Origin: Phymatolithon calcareum
Lineage: Eukaryota; Rhodophyta; Florideophyceae; Hapalidiales
NCBI GenBank assembly: GCA_977006965.1
Contig: OZ345359.1
Coordinates: forward strand, 2,666,001 to 2,730,000
Direction: 5' to 3'
Length of the DNA stretch: 64,000 nt
The position numbers and the translations under genes are program-made. Shown one piece after another: positions 41,063 to 52,651 of the stretch (position 1 is the first letter of the stretch; the number at the start of each line of letters is the position of its first letter). The notes under the pieces were generated by a model that saw only the letters and a list, made by a program, of their open reading frames with translations, did no database searches and was not told the DNA's origin.

Positions 41063-43735
41063 AATAACTTCTGCTCCTAGTGTCTTTGAAAAATGACGAA
41101 GCTATCATATATCCATTTTATTGTAGCATACGTGTACAAATCTAACTTAAGAATAGGCTTAGAAGTGAAGACAGCACCGACAGAAAGCTGCGTTGGATGT
41201 GCCATTATCGAAAACTTGCGGGAACGTTTGCAGTCTAGGCGAAAATATATTTGAGTTGCTCTTTGGAGCAAAACAATTTCCTAAAACATGGGAAAAGCAA
41301 GAAGCAACGAATTATGTCGGGAAAAGTGCCATTGCGGTCTCTAATATTACTGCAAATTGGCACAAGGTGTGAACGGCCCCAGAAACTGGACCGTGGGCGA
41401 AGTTCTGACCGATTTGATCGATATCATAATACCACAAGTGCTTCGTGGTCATTTTTGTAAATACAGCAAACTACGTGATCAATTTAGTAATTTCCTTGAA
41501 AATGTATTATAAACGTAGCCGGTTGATAGAAGAAATCCAGCTCGCAGCTCGCGTACATTGTGGTCCGTATCAGGTTTTCGAGCAGCGCCCTGAGTGCAGT
41601 GCAAAAATGTGCACGGCGTGTTATCCTGAGCTCGCGCGCGTGGCTTTCGTAATTTTCGAAAGTTGCCCGCGAGATGTTACAGTTGAGCGCTGGACGGATT
41701 AGCCCTATTTTAAATAATGGAACGGAAGACTTGGAGGTGCGGCTCGCGTCTTTTGTCGTGTGTAACAGTGATGGACGAGAGCGCTCCGCTCTCGGAGGCG
41801 AGTAGCTCGTCTGGCAATCCCGGGCTTCAAGCAGCTCGGTTTGCATGATATGATGGACGATGAACACGACGACGAAGAGGAGGGATTATCGCTCGGAGAA
41901 GACACCATTAACGACGCTGGAGTCATGACTGAGAGTGACAGTTGTCCGACTGATCCTTCTGCGAATCGAGCGGAATCAAGCGGGCATCGCCGTTTCGATT
42001 CCCTCCATTGTGCCTATTCTTAAAGAATTTCGCGCCCAATTTGCAATCGGGTCCGAGACGAACAAAAACCGGACCCAATCCAAGAAAGAATGCGATATCC
42101 CAAGGGATGCGAGATGGTTCACTCTTACCAAAAGTGCTCGCATGATCCATTTCTGCGAATAATAACCTATCGCTGGAGGCCGTGTTGATTTAGCTTAAGC
42201 AGAAAGCTCACATCAGGGCCCGCACAAGCGCCTCGGAAGCCGACATGGCACAGCAGCGTTTACTGCACTCCAACTGTACTGTCTCTAGGTTGCTCTGAGC
42301 TTCACAAGTCCGGGCAGAATTCCATTGGACGTCGTCAAACAGCGGAGGTGCCAGAGCGCCGCCAGAATCGAACTTCATCACCAACTTTTGATAAAAATAT
42401 TTCGGCATATTTAATTAATTTTTTTAACATCAAATTCTGCTTATGTCCCCTATTAACATTCTCTTTCTTCAAATAACCACGAATCGCGCATACGCAGGTC
42501 AGTGGAAAGGTCTAAGTAGGTGTGATGTGAGGTTTGGCTCGGTTGGTTTCGGGCACCGCGAATAGCGAGATTAAAAGCGGAAGCTCCGTTGTTGTAAACT
42601 GCGTTTCAGGGCATTCCTGACGCCGGTCAAAACGATAGGCGAGGAATTGAAGGATTTTTCAAGAGTGTCCCGCTTCAATGGACACTAAACTACCAAATCA
42701 GACGTGGCTGTTCCAAATATCCGTGTCAGAAGAAAAGCTAATAGTGCGAACGGCCAAGTCAACTCAGTGTCCGTTGGCGCAGCTCGTGCCGACTTGGGAA
42801 CGTGGATGACGTCTCGCAATACGAAACTGACAAGGAAGCGAGCTGTAAGGAAATGGGATTCAACACATCTCGGTAAGCGCCAAAGGGCTCCGCCACAAGT
42901 TTCCTCTGCCACACGAACGGTGGGCTATACGTCACCGTTCTCCATGTCCGTGAACGTTCACTGGCCATGTGTCTCCATTCTGCATACCCGCAGAGTCTTG
43001 CCGTCTGAAGCGGACACAAAATTATATACTCCGTTTGTGCCCCGAGATGTTATCTTGCCTGCGAGTCCCATTGTCTCACTATTCCGTAACAAGATACGAA
43101 AGCAATTGAAAAGAGACATGTGAATAAGCCACCTGTGAACGCGAATACGAATCTAGCCCGCAGCATCAGGATTCACCCCGTGGTACAGGAAGAGGGTATG
43201 AACGTTAAGATGTGAAATCCGTTGAAAGTTCCTGTGCATATCTGGAGAAATGTGGAGTGCATAGCACCAAAGTTAATGGGCCATACAATTTGTACAGGGC
43301 GTGTACGGTTAGATCAGTCGCTCCTCACCAGTACAGGGCGATATATAGTAAGGACTGGATCTTAGTGCTAGAAGTTGGAGTATACTGAGAAAACAGGGGT
43401 AAATATCTACGCTTGAGGCTTTTAAAGCGCTGAACACTAGAGATTGGTACCCAAAATACTACGATTTTCAGCTCTTCCATTGTCGCCAAGTTCGCGGAAA
43501 ACTTAATTTTTCGGAGCTCAGTAACTTCGAAGCAGGAAGTAACATTTTCTGGGAGGAGGCTGGGGCTGGTAAACGGGGAGAGAAAATCAGGCCTCCCATC
43601 AATGGCATGGTCAGCCTTCTGACATTCCGCTTCTTCTAGGGCCCAATCCGGTCCTTGAGAATTCTTCAGTTCTAACACAGGATCTTCACTGAGTTCCAAA
43701 AGATACTTTCCTCTCTGACAAGTTGCACGGGCAGC
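41063..43735. other. No recognised gene; repeat copy C
   Basis: Repeat copy C (reverse) is at 41425-41480. A short acidic frame at 41850-42023 (DDEHDDEEEGLSLGED), a 139-codon plus frame at 42704 and a 124-codon minus frame at 43699 show no domain I know and are not called. 42531-42546 shares a 16-bp word with 7177-7192. Confidence 0.45.
41425..41480 (-). repeat. Repeat copy C with two TTAC-A-AATGACCACG units
   Basis: Read in reverse complement: GGAAATTACTAAATTGATC, ACGTAGTTTGCTGTATTTAC, AAAAATGACCACGAAGCAC, so two motif units about 32 bp apart, as in copy A. Confidence 0.6.
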
Positions 43736-43739
43736 GAAA

Positions 43740-43955
43740 AACCACGAAGAACACCTTCAATTCGGAATGAAAAAGGCAAGGGTAGATGATTTTATGCTGC
43801 ACAATAAAACTGAAAATGGACTTCTCGATGGACTATGGACAGTGTTTGAGATATTTCGTCATAGTATCTTCAAGATCGGTATCGCAAAGTCGCACCTGAG
43901 CTTAAGCCAAGTGTGATGGTGCGGAAGACTTATTGATGGAGAGGCGGAGCAGTTT
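43740..43955 (+). pseudogene. gypsy-2 reverse transcriptase, part 1 (split by copia-2)
   Basis: The plus strand reads VDDFMLHNKTENGLLDGLW (the RT DD region of gypsy, first D retained), FKIGIAKSHLSLSQV and, after a stop, WCGRLIDGEAEQF, where it is cut by copia-2. The next residues of the same protein (DPRNVSELQIIHLPGTFGEL) are found directly after the copia-2 3' LTR at 49585. Upstream RT motifs are not recognisable. Confidence 0.8.
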
Positions 43956-44124
43956 GCATCAGCATCTAGCTCTCGATATGCCAAAAACACGTGAAAAGTT
44001 GTACAGGCTAACTAGCGACTCATTCTATCACTTAGACTAGCTCACCTGGCGACTCCTCAGTCGTCACTGGTATACATAGCTAGCCAGCCTTCACCCTTCC
44101 TAAAACCAGAGCTATAAGACTGAA
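43956..44124 (+). repeat. 5' LTR of copia-2
   Basis: Long shared runs with 49413-49583: GATATGCCAA.AACACGTG, ACTCATTCTATCACTTAGAC, GGTATACATAGCTA. Start and end are set by the AGTTT duplication and by where similarity stops. Confidence 0.85.
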
Positions 44125-44289
44125 AAGTTATGGGCCCAGCATCGTAATCTCTGCATTCTCACTCCAAAACTGATTCGAACAAAGAAGGCCTTTGCCCACC
44201 CGAACAAATCCCCTCCCAACTACAAGGAAATAGATTCCTCATCTTCCACCAGCTCCGGTGCTGCACTCAGCCCCAACAAACCACTAACA

Positions 44290-45278
44290 TTGGACGACTC
44301 ATCCGCGCCACTTTCAATCAACCCCACATCATACACGTCACGGAAACTCTTACATCAAGCAATGGCAAGTCCTTCGCCTCTGCGTCAATGGGACGTCACT
44401 GGCATGCCTGTATTTGCCCCTGATGGCAAAAATCTAGAAAAATGGCGCTTCCTAACGAGGGCCATGGCAGAAGGACAAGGCGCAACAGTCCTTCTCGTCC
44501 GCGAGCCCATCGCACCTGACAAGAACGAGATCGCTCTTGCCGCACACTTCAAATTTTTTCGACGGACGAAACGCATTTACCAAGCCTCGAAACAAAAACC
44601 GCACTCCAAGCTTGGGAATATCTTTGGGCAATAGTCCCCAAAATCGATGTCGTCCGCCTCTCGCGACGTCTCCCCATCCCGCAATTCGACACCTGCAAGT
44701 GTCCTTCCGAATAAATTGCCGACCAGCGTGCCCGTCACGGCCAACTGGTTGCTGCAAACACAAACTACTTCTTGGCGACGGCACAATCTCTACTATCTGA
44801 CCTTCTCGCCGTCCTTCAGACTGGTCTACACGCCCGAATGATTCGCTCCCAGTTTAAGCATCTGACGGCTAGCAAACAGGACAATAACGCTGTTAAGGAG
44901 CTGTGCGCGCTCATTTTGGAGCCACCCCATCGCTCAGCTGCCAGCCGCGGCAAACGGAGCAGCGGCATAGTCACAACGAAGTACAGCTCACCGCGCTATG
45001 GCCGCGGTCCGTTTAATCCTCAGATCAAAGACTACAATTGTCCTCCATGCATGCCAGACATTCACCCCAACTGTGGCGGAAAGCGCCGTAAGCATGAGCG
45101 CCCCGACTCAAAGCCGGTCACCCCATCTGCCGCAGCAGCGGGTAGCACCGGTGCCACGAATACTTCAGTCAATACTCTTGCAGCTATCGCCAATTCTTTC
45201 TTATCCCAGCTATCCAGCACTAGCGATGTAAATGAAGATAAGTCTTACGACTATCGCCCGCCCGCCTTCATTTCGTAG
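44290..45278 (+). pseudogene. copia-2 gag
   Basis: The first frame (44290-44634) has the gag-like start LRQWDVTGMPVFAPDGKNLE and WRFLTRAMAEG. The second (44836-45278) has FKHLTASKQDNNAVKELCAL and a Cys/His segment CPPCMPDIHPNCGG that may be a worn zinc knuckle, then a Ser/Ala/Thr-rich tail. A frameshift near 44640 separates them. Gag would form the cytoplasmic particle; placement between 5' LTR and protease supports the call. Confidence 0.7.
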
Positions 45279-45294
45279 GCAAACGCCACGCCTT

Positions 45295-45480
45295 TCATAC
45301 GCTCTCCTGCCTGATATAGCCTATTGCCCTGGCCAATGGAGCCTTCATGATGGCACCTGCCACAGGCAGCTCTGTTCTCAGAACGACAAGTGGAGCCATT
45401 GAGCTACTTAACGCATACCACGTCCCCAGTTTATCAAGCGATCTGGTATCAGCTTCTCGTTTGGCAGACAAATTTGACAT
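45295..45480 (+). pseudogene. copia-2 protease remnant
   Basis: ALANGAFMMAPATGSSVLRT, then SGAIELLNAYHVPSLSSDLV and SASRLADKFDI give the copia protease C-terminal pattern (ANG..v...G...l.........L.dVl.vP.l..nLiSv..l). It stops abruptly where LINE-F begins. Confidence 0.75.
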
Positions 45481-46246
45481 CCTCATCCGGAAAAAGCGCT
45501 TCTTCATCCTTAATCCTAACCTCCTTGAACCAGTTCTTGTTGCTGTCTCCCGCCGTGAGGATCCAGGAGGGCAATAGGAATGCTTCACACATGTCGCTGA
45601 TGGCCCTAAGTAAGACCAGTCTCATCCGTTCCTGGAGCAGTTTTCTAGGTACAGTGCCATATGCGGCTTTGAGGTCGAGGACTGCGATGCACGTATTCCC
45701 TTTCCGCTGAAGCTCCGTTGCTCGAAATATAGCTGTTTCTGTACTCTTGCCTTTCTGGAATCCGAGTTGATACACATGGTTTGAGTATTGTCTTCTAAGT
45801 AGGGTATTGAGAGCTGATTCTACAGCTTTCCTTGTCTGACTCAAGGGGGATATTGGCCTGTAGTTTCCGGAATCTTCCATATTCCCTTTCTTATTGATTG
45901 CTACGAGCACTGACCTTCGCCACAACAATGGGATGTCACAGACTCTGCCACAAGCTGACCACAATTCGAATATGATCTCTGAGTTGAGGTCCACGTTAGT
46001 CTTTAGCATCTCTGCTTTCACCTCATCTAGACCTGTCCTTTTCTTTACAGGTGCGTTTGCTTGGGCTGCCCTAATCTCTTCCTTCATCTCCTGCGGGCAC
46101 GCGAAAAAGGGTATTTCTTGCCTCCAGTTGTTCTTGTCAGAGCAAGTCATGGAGACGTGAGCCGTGAAGAGCACGTGGTCCAGTGGTTTCCCCGACGCCT
46201 TGTTACGCGCTGTCCTCCGCGACCACATTCGTTTCATTTTAGACAA
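45481..46246 (-). pseudogene. LINE-F reverse transcriptase, N-terminal half
   Basis: TGLDEVKAEMLK, RRSVLVAINKKGN..DSGNYRPISPLS (motifs 0-2), QLGFQKGKSTETAIF and AVLDLKAAYGTVPR (motif A). The frame is open through these, but the FADD motif and everything after it are missing at the copia-2 junction. The linker frame 46671-46324 (KSFWNSNLDHLTAKRKKLYN) lies just upstream, as in LINE-A. Confidence 0.88.
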
Positions 46247-46730
46247 TTGTGAAATTGCGGTTGCCGAATCTTTTTATTCAAGTTCGGAGATGAACTCTTG
46301 ATATAACGACCGTTTCTTCTTATTCACAAGCCTTCTAATTCGTCTCTTGCATTTCTTATATTTTCCCACCGCTCGGTCTCTTGTGTCCTTAGGGCTTTGT
46401 TGTACAACTTTTTCCTCTTCGCTGTTAAGTGATCCAAGTTTGAGTTCCAAAAGGACTTGAACCTGGGAGGCCTTTTGTAATCAACTCTCCACGGTTCTGT
46501 CCATATATCGACGATCTCGTTATATATCTTGTTAAGTCCTCTTGAGTATTTGCAGCTCTTCAACTTCGCCAGTTTTTCCGGGAGCTTCTTCCGGTAATCT
46601 TCTTCGACTGTTTTCTGGAACTCATCCTTCGTTGTAGATAAGCAAGTATTTCCTCTGAGTTTCGGATACACGTTATGACTGGTTTGTGTTGCGTGCTACC
46701 AGTCCAGACACCTTCCAGGTATCGAATAGT

Positions 46731-47330
46731 TCATGTTCTCATACCCTTGGCTACGAAGTAGTCAATATTGCTCGAGTAGCTTTTTGTTTGGAAGGTAGGT
46801 CTTTCTCCTGTGCAGACGCTCCAGGTTTTCCTGTCCGACCAACACACGAGCCGGTTACCTCTTCTATTAGATAACTTGTCCCACCGAACGTGCCTGGTGT
46901 TCCAATCACCAGCAAGGATTTCCTTACCCCTTGCGTGTGTGCTTATAATGCTTAGGCATTTCTCAGTTTCTTCTCTGGCAGATTTCGGAGACAGGTAGAC
47001 GACCCCACACTTGATTTTCCCGATCTGTGCTATTATGAGCTGAAAGTTTTTCTCTGCGCTTTTGAATATGAGTTTCACGCCACAGGATTGCGAAAGAAGA
47101 GAGACACTCCTCCTGAGTTTCGACCTCTTGGTGGGGGCGGACAGGGGGCATTGAAAGCATAGTAGTCGGCCCGAATTTTTCCTTCTGGATGTAGATGGGT
47201 TTCTGTAATCCCAATAATGTCGACGTTGTGGTTCCGGACCAGTTTCTAGAGGTATTTCGGTGTTTCAGGAGATCCACCGACGTCCAGCGTAGCAATGCGC
47301 CACTTTTTGTTGAAGATCATTGGTTGAGTC
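46731..47330 (-). pseudogene. LINE-F endonuclease (frameshifted)
   Basis: Pieces in neighbouring frames: WRIATLDVGGS.ETP (start, parallel to LINE-A IELCTFNMGGSSETP), GITETHLHPEG (catalytic Glu), then KCGVVYLSPKSAREETE, ILAGDWNTRHVRWD and SNIDYF. These are the ordered motifs of the EEP endonuclease. A frameshift near 47080 breaks the domain. Confidence 0.82.
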
Positions 47331-47791
47331 CTTCTTTTTCTTTGATCCTTCGGGAGTATCGGTGGAGAACTCGGTGTCTTGCTCTGCGGGTGTGAAATGC
47401 TTTGCCGGTGTAGGATGCTCCGAATTTATGTTTCCTTCCTGTGGATTCTCTTCCCTCTGGAGAATTTGCCTAAAACCAGGGCTAACGAGGTGCCTGCGCG
47501 GGAATTGCTTCCAATTGGCAGGGATTCTTTGGTCACTGTGCATCTCCGTTATCTTCTTGTCCGCCGTTCTGGCAAGAGTTCTGTACCAGTCCTTAGCTTG
47601 GATGTTGTTTGCCGCTTTTTCGCAGTGCCGAGACCTGCTACTCAGTTTAGCAAGGTTTCTTGCCTGTCCCTCGCTTGAATTAGATATGCGCTTGTTGTCC
47701 AAGGCATTATCGAAGACACTGAAGCGGGACATCAACACAAGGTTTGCAGATCTAAGTAGTGTCTTGATTGCTTGTTCGTCTTTTCTCTGGG

Positions 47792-48568
47792 CTAGGATCT
47801 CCATGACGGAGTTTCCAATGAAACATGCAGCACATTATGTTTCGAGAGTAGCTCTCTGGTGGTATTTTCTATCTCACTTCTTTCTGCTCTGGGAAGATTC
47901 TTGGTGTACAGAGCGGCAATTTGGGCGCCCTGTTCTTTGGGTCTCATGAATGCACCCATGCGCTCTCCAAAACGAATCACCTTTTCTTTGTCCTCTGGTA
48001 GAAGGGCCTCGTCTGATGCGTTTTGCTTTAAAACGTGCAGACATGACCTCCTGTTTGGCTCTTGCTCTGGTTCGCTGGTAGGATTTGCGGCAGGACTGGC
48101 TGGAAGGCCTGAAGCATTGTCTCGTGCTTGGGTTTCCTCTCCCCACTGCATTTCTGGTGAAGCATGATTGTCTTCATCTTCCGCAAGAACGCCTCGCGGT
48201 GATTCGGGCTCCCTATTATTAGCTCGGAGTATCGCGTTCTCCTCAGCTAAGGTCCGCACCCGTGCCTCAAGGACAGTGACACGGTTTACGGTCACTGCGA
48301 GTCTGGATTACATCTCTTTCAGGCTCTTTGACATTTCAGAGACAGTCTTATCCATACCTTCTTGACCTTGTTTTGGTTCCCTGGCAGCTGTGACTACTTC
48401 GCGAACCTGTGTCTCGCTTCGGGGAGAACACTCGGTTATGTTCACGAGTTGTGAGACTTCATTTCCCTTTTTCGTGAGCCCGCACTTTGTGCACATCAGT
48501 TTAAGAGAGTGAAGTGTTATAATACATGATCCAGTCACGCAGCATTGCAGAATCGGGATTGAACGCAC
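47792..48568 (-). pseudogene. LINE-F ORF1
   Basis: N-terminal frame (48545-48308) with MCTKCG (a possible zinc pair) and ETQVREVVTAAREPKQGQEG. The next frame (48295-47792) starts TVLEARVRTLAEENAILRAN, a clear coiled coil, followed by a Ser/Pro/Glu-rich linker and KVIRFGERMGAFMRPKEQGA. ORF1 proteins with coiled coil and nucleic-acid binding parts package LINE RNA. A stop at 48308 breaks it. The first few codons overlap the copia-2 junction and may not belong. Confidence 0.6.
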
Positions 48569-49330
48569 GGCAAACTCTCTGCGTCTTTATGCAACCAAAC
48601 ACATAGGTGAACTACTCAGAGACACTGGAATGGTTTACTGTAACCCTGCTCTCCTGCCACATAAACAAAAAGAAGCCTCGCGCCCCATAACGGAAGATCA
48701 AACGAAAGACTGGCAACACACTGTGGGCCTTGTGCGGTTCATTACCGACAACGTATTCCACAAGATAGAATACGTTGCTTCTGAGCTCTCCTGCCACACC
48801 GAAGACCTATTCAGCAGGCACCAAGCTGCTTTGAAACACCTAATCCGCTACCTAAAAAGACAGCGCAATGACTACTTTGAGTACAAAACAAGCGTAACCC
48901 AGCCATTTCACGCCTACTCCGACATTGACCGGGCCTCCGACCGCAGCACTCGTCGCTCGCGGACGGGAATGGCCATAAAGTACGTAGGAGATCTAATGCA
49001 CTGGAAAAGTGTGCTGCAAAATTCGGTCTCTTTATCCCCCGCAGAAGCTGAATACCGAGCAGCCTCCGAAACCACACGGCCAATCATGTGAGTGCGTCAG
49101 CTGTGCCATGACTGGCACATTTACATACCACCAGTCATAAACATTTCCATCGATAGCACAGCAGCTATCGCAATGGGCACTGCGAATGGAGTAACGAATC
49201 GTGCCAACCACATCGATATAAGATATCATTACTTCAATGATGAAGCCGAAACGTAGCTTCACGACAAGTTAGCACCGCCGATTAAGCCGCCGACATCTTC
49301 AGCAAAGCCTTAGACCGCACAAAATTAAAC
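48546..49330 (+). pseudogene. copia-2 RT C-terminus and RNase H
   Basis: It resumes at GIERTANSLRLYATKHIGEL (copia LGIEi.R... block), LLRDTGMVYCNPALLP, then KHLIRYLKRQRN, HAYSDIDRASDRSTRRS (RNase H first Asp), WKSVLQNSVSLSPAEAEYRA (catalytic Glu), then after a stop ISIDSTAAIAMG and HIDIRYHYFNDEA. The end is followed by the 3' LTR. At least two stops. Confidence 0.85.
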
Positions 49331-49412
49331 AGAAACCTTCAAAGTATCCGCGCACGTTAAAATCGAGCTGACCCGGGGTATCAGCATCTAACTCCTAAAG
49401 CTTGATTGCGCA

Positions 49413-49583
49413 TGCGTATCACCATCTAACTCGCGATATGCCAACAACACGTGATAAGTTGTACAGGCAAACTCGCGACTCATTCTATCACTTAGACTAG
49501 CTCACCTAGCGACTCTTCTGTCGCCACCGGTATACATAGCTATCCAGTCTTCACCATACTAAAGCCAGAGTCATCAGACTGAA
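49413..49583 (+). repeat. 3' LTR of copia-2
   Basis: Partner of 43956-44124. A short partial repeat of its start (TATCAGCATCTAACTCC) lies just upstream at 49379, so the exact left edge is uncertain by about 35 bp. Confidence 0.8.
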
Positions 49584-50620
49584 AGTTTGACCCAAGAAAT
49601 GTCAGCGAACTACAAATAATACACCTTCCTGGTACTTTTGGAGAGCTAAGTGAGCACGTTCACTGCTTACAATGGATATATACCAGTATCAAAGACTTTC
49701 AGACCAAGATTGAGCAGATGGTGAAGGTGCTAGAGGGGGCGAACAAGAAAAGTGGCTCTCCTACAAAGAGGTCGGTACAGACTATCACGCTGGAAAGCTT
49801 GGGCTGGGGGAAATCTCAGAAGGCTCTATTTCATGATTTTCAAGAGCAGCTCCACACTATTGTCAAACTGGCACACTCACAGTATCTAAGGAGTGGTGGA
49901 CAAAGTTCAAGAAGGAGGATTATGCTAAGTACACGGTGTTTACCAAGATAGAAAATATGATGCTGAGAGCAAACGACACCCAAGTATTTACGGATCATCA
50001 ACCTATTTTTGACTTCACTCTAATCTCATTAGATTCAGCATTGGGCAGAAATATTGTGATCAAGGTTCAGAGATGGGGCTTATACTTATCCCGCTTTTCT
50101 TATTGGATAGAACATAGGCACGGATATCGAAATGCCATGCTAGATATTATGACACCTATTGTGGTGTGGTTACAGTGGAAATCATCTGGCTACGAAGCGT
50201 GAGAAACGTGTGCTCATGGAGCACGACCTTGTTGAATCGCCACTCTTCAAGATATTTTTTTGACATTCAATCGAAAAGACACATAGATCCCAGAGCGCAA
50301 ACAAAAATATGATGCAGAGGTTGGAAGAATCAAAGGAAAGCTTTGGGTTCCAGAAAAAGATGCTAAAAATCTTTGTAGTCGGAAATTGTGGAGCAGCGGA
50401 GCACAGAGGAAATTTTTGACGACGTAATTGACGTATCAGGGAACAAAAAGTGTGGGATATTTGTTCAGACTAAATAACGGGGGCCGCTAGATCGTGGAGA
50501 TTGGACGTGGAACTCAATTAAAGATAGTCGTGATTATATCACAGACAATATTAAAGAATTTGAAGACCACAAAGAAGAACGCACTGTCAAGATGAACTAG
50601 CTGTTTATTCGAACTTAGAT
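49584..50620 (+). pseudogene. gypsy-2, part 2: RT end, RNase H, integrase zinc finger
   Basis: It continues the protein cut at 43955: FDPRNVSELQIIHLPGTFGE, then EHVHCLQWIYTSIKDFQTKI (RT connection), KNMML..TQVFTDHQPIFDF (RNase H), RWGLYLSRFSYWIEHRHGYR (RNase H end), and VGRIKGKLWVPEKDAK then HCGAAEHRG (integrase zinc finger). Similar to gypsy-1 throughout, so the same family. Stops and frameshifts are frequent; the integrase core is not recognisable beyond about 50600. Confidence 0.82.
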
Positions 50621-52405
50621 TATTACGACGAGAAGAGTATTACTCCAGATACAGTATTTACACGTATCGCTCCCTCTGAACGTCAAGGAAAAATCTGTTT
50701 CTGCTGAAAATTTCCACCTTGATATTGTGTACAACAGATAAACGAGAGATCCTGAGTGTCTCATTACCCCTTTCTTTGTGCTCTTTAAGCACGTACTGTC
50801 GAGAAATTAGGTGGGGTTTAGTCCAAGTTCATGATATTCTACGTGGACTAGAAAGGCAGTCATCATTTGTTCGAGACACGCAACATTTATTGCGTATACT
50901 ACAGTAGCAATCATTCGACTGATTTCGTGGATAGTTTGCTTTTGTGTTCAATAGGAACGCAAATGTTTATCCACTTTGGGTGACGAAATTGGTGCAGCAG
51001 AAATGATATAAAAGCTCGCTGGGTGTTCCTCACTGAGAAGGAACCAAGCATTAAGAAGAAAACTGAAACCAATCAAGAATTCTAGCACGAGCTAGTGCGG
51101 TTAATACCGAACGCCGGAGACGGTGTGTTCCACTCGTCGTGGACACAGCTATCGATTCATAGACCCGTTGGGCACTACAAACATAGAACCGATTATCCTC
51201 CAAAGATCCTGCTTCTGGCTGTGAATCTAGGACGACAATTGCTGATACCAACCAAGTCATCTCGCCGTTTGGAAAGCTTGGCTTCTCTTGTCATCAGGCC
51301 GATATAAGACTATGTCATCTCGCTCGCTGGAGAAAGCTTGGCCAATTCGATATTGGAACTTCATATACCAACAAGGCTGAACCAGTTCATCTGCTGGAAT
51401 ATTCAACCAAGACGAGTTCGCTCGCCTGACGGAATTTACATGATTGCAAAGTGACACGTACTGTCGATTTCCGGAGAGAGCTCTGTGCGAAACTTCAAAT
51501 TAGCCGAAAGCACAATAGAAATGAAAGAGTGAGCTTTGCGATTTTTTTTCGTTCGTAAAAATGAGGTCGACTCCTGCAGCAAAAACGAGAGCCCAATCAT
51601 TCTCCCAGGTGTCTTTTCGGTAGGATCAGAGTTAACGCACATGCAAACAACTTCGAGCAACTTCGCTCGAGCATCGTTTTGTGTCTTCGGATACATAAGG
51701 ACGAATTGAGCGTCAATAACTACAAGTTATTTCAAGGGCTGGACTTCATGGCTCTCGGAGTTCCCTTTCGTCGTTCAAATCTGTTTGACCATATCTATCG
51801 CCCCTATTGTTCCTGAGATCCAATATATTAGTAGAGATGATTAACACAAAGCTTCGAAAATAATGAAAATGTCTTCATCGGCATGCGAGCTTTAAACTAT
51901 GCGTTCAGGTCCTTCACTAGATGCAGATTAAGAAGGACCAAGCGAGCTCCCTGCCCGAAGATGGATCTTGTTCGTAGGGCGTCTGTGATTCGTCTCAGCA
52001 ATAACAGAGAATGGACAGATTTGAATATTTTGAACTTCGAAGAGCTCAAGACCGAGAGTAGTGAGCAAGCGAGTGTTCTCTGAGAGATAGGCCATTACGG
52101 CGGACCTGAAACTGTAGTTTGATAATTGCATTTCGTTGTCCAGCAGATGGCTCTGTGCTAGCATTACCGATCGCTCTTGGTGGTGCATAATTACGCCCCG
52201 CAATGGAGGCTGCTCTAGGACGCGGCGAGAAAGACGTGTACATAGAACTGCATGACGCGTTATCGTCTGCATCGGCGATTGCAGGTCCCGGCACTGCGCT
52301 TGCTACTGTGCTGTCGATCCACGAGAATTGGGAAGGCTTCGCACCAGTATGGGTGTGGTGGGAGAAATTAAAATATTTTCTCTCATACGAATTACTGAAG
52401 AATCG
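50621..52405. other. No recognised gene
   Basis: A TATA-like AGATATAAAAGC-type box near 51006 with a downstream CT/AG-rich leader could be an LTR or host promoter, unproven. An imperfect 30-bp repeat (GTCATCTCGC..G..GGA.AAA and GCTTGGC) occurs at 51257-51287 and 51313-51346. No supported frame. Confidence 0.4.
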
Positions 52406-52407
52406 TA

Positions 52408-52432
52408 AAGGGGAGTTCCTGCAATTTTCGGA
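52408..52432 (+). repeat. Left TIR of the Tigger-like element
   Basis: Shares CCTGCAATTTTCGGA (15 bp exact) and the AAGGGG start with the right TIR, with a one-base length difference between. Confidence 0.88.
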
Positions 52433-52651
52433 AAAATTGGACATTTTTAAATTAAAAAAAATGGAAAAACACATCAAACAATCGCGATGTTTTTACCAAT
52501 CGAAGAGTAGTCACCAGCTAATAATCATTTTTTGCTAATTGATTGCAGCAGATGCAATTATTGGGAGGCATCGGAATTAGGACGGCAACCGTTCCGGCCC
52601 TCAAAAAACTCAATTTTGCGCCTCAATTTCTCGGACGTAAAGTATCAAAAT

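Larger units (their letters stand above)
45481..48545 (-). mobile_element. LINE-F inserted in copia-2, 3' part deleted
   Basis: A minus-strand LINE with ORF1, endonuclease and the first half of RT. It enters at 48545 (5' end) and is cut at 45481 within RT, so unlike normal 5'-truncated copies it lacks its 3' end. The same cut coincides with the loss of copia-2 integrase and RT, pointing to one deletion across both elements. Confidence 0.8.
43956..49583 (+). mobile_element. copia-2, Ty1/copia element inserted in gypsy-2
   Basis: Two direct LTRs (43956-44124 and 49413-49583), 5-bp AGTTT duplications outside (43951-43955 and 49584-49588), gag, protease and RT C-terminus/RNase H on the plus strand. 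Integrase and most of RT are missing, and LINE-F occupies the gap. LTRs differ visibly (CATCTAGCTCTCGATATGCC versus CATCTAACTCGCGATATGCC), so the insertion is not recent. Confidence 0.85.

Noticed and set aside
42704-43123. 139-codon plus-strand gene
   Set aside because: No domain, an overlapping minus frame of similar quality, and composition like the neighbouring non-coding DNA.
43325-43699. 124-codon minus-strand gene
   Set aside because: No recognisable domain and it sits where gypsy-2 RT upstream sequence is expected on the other strand.
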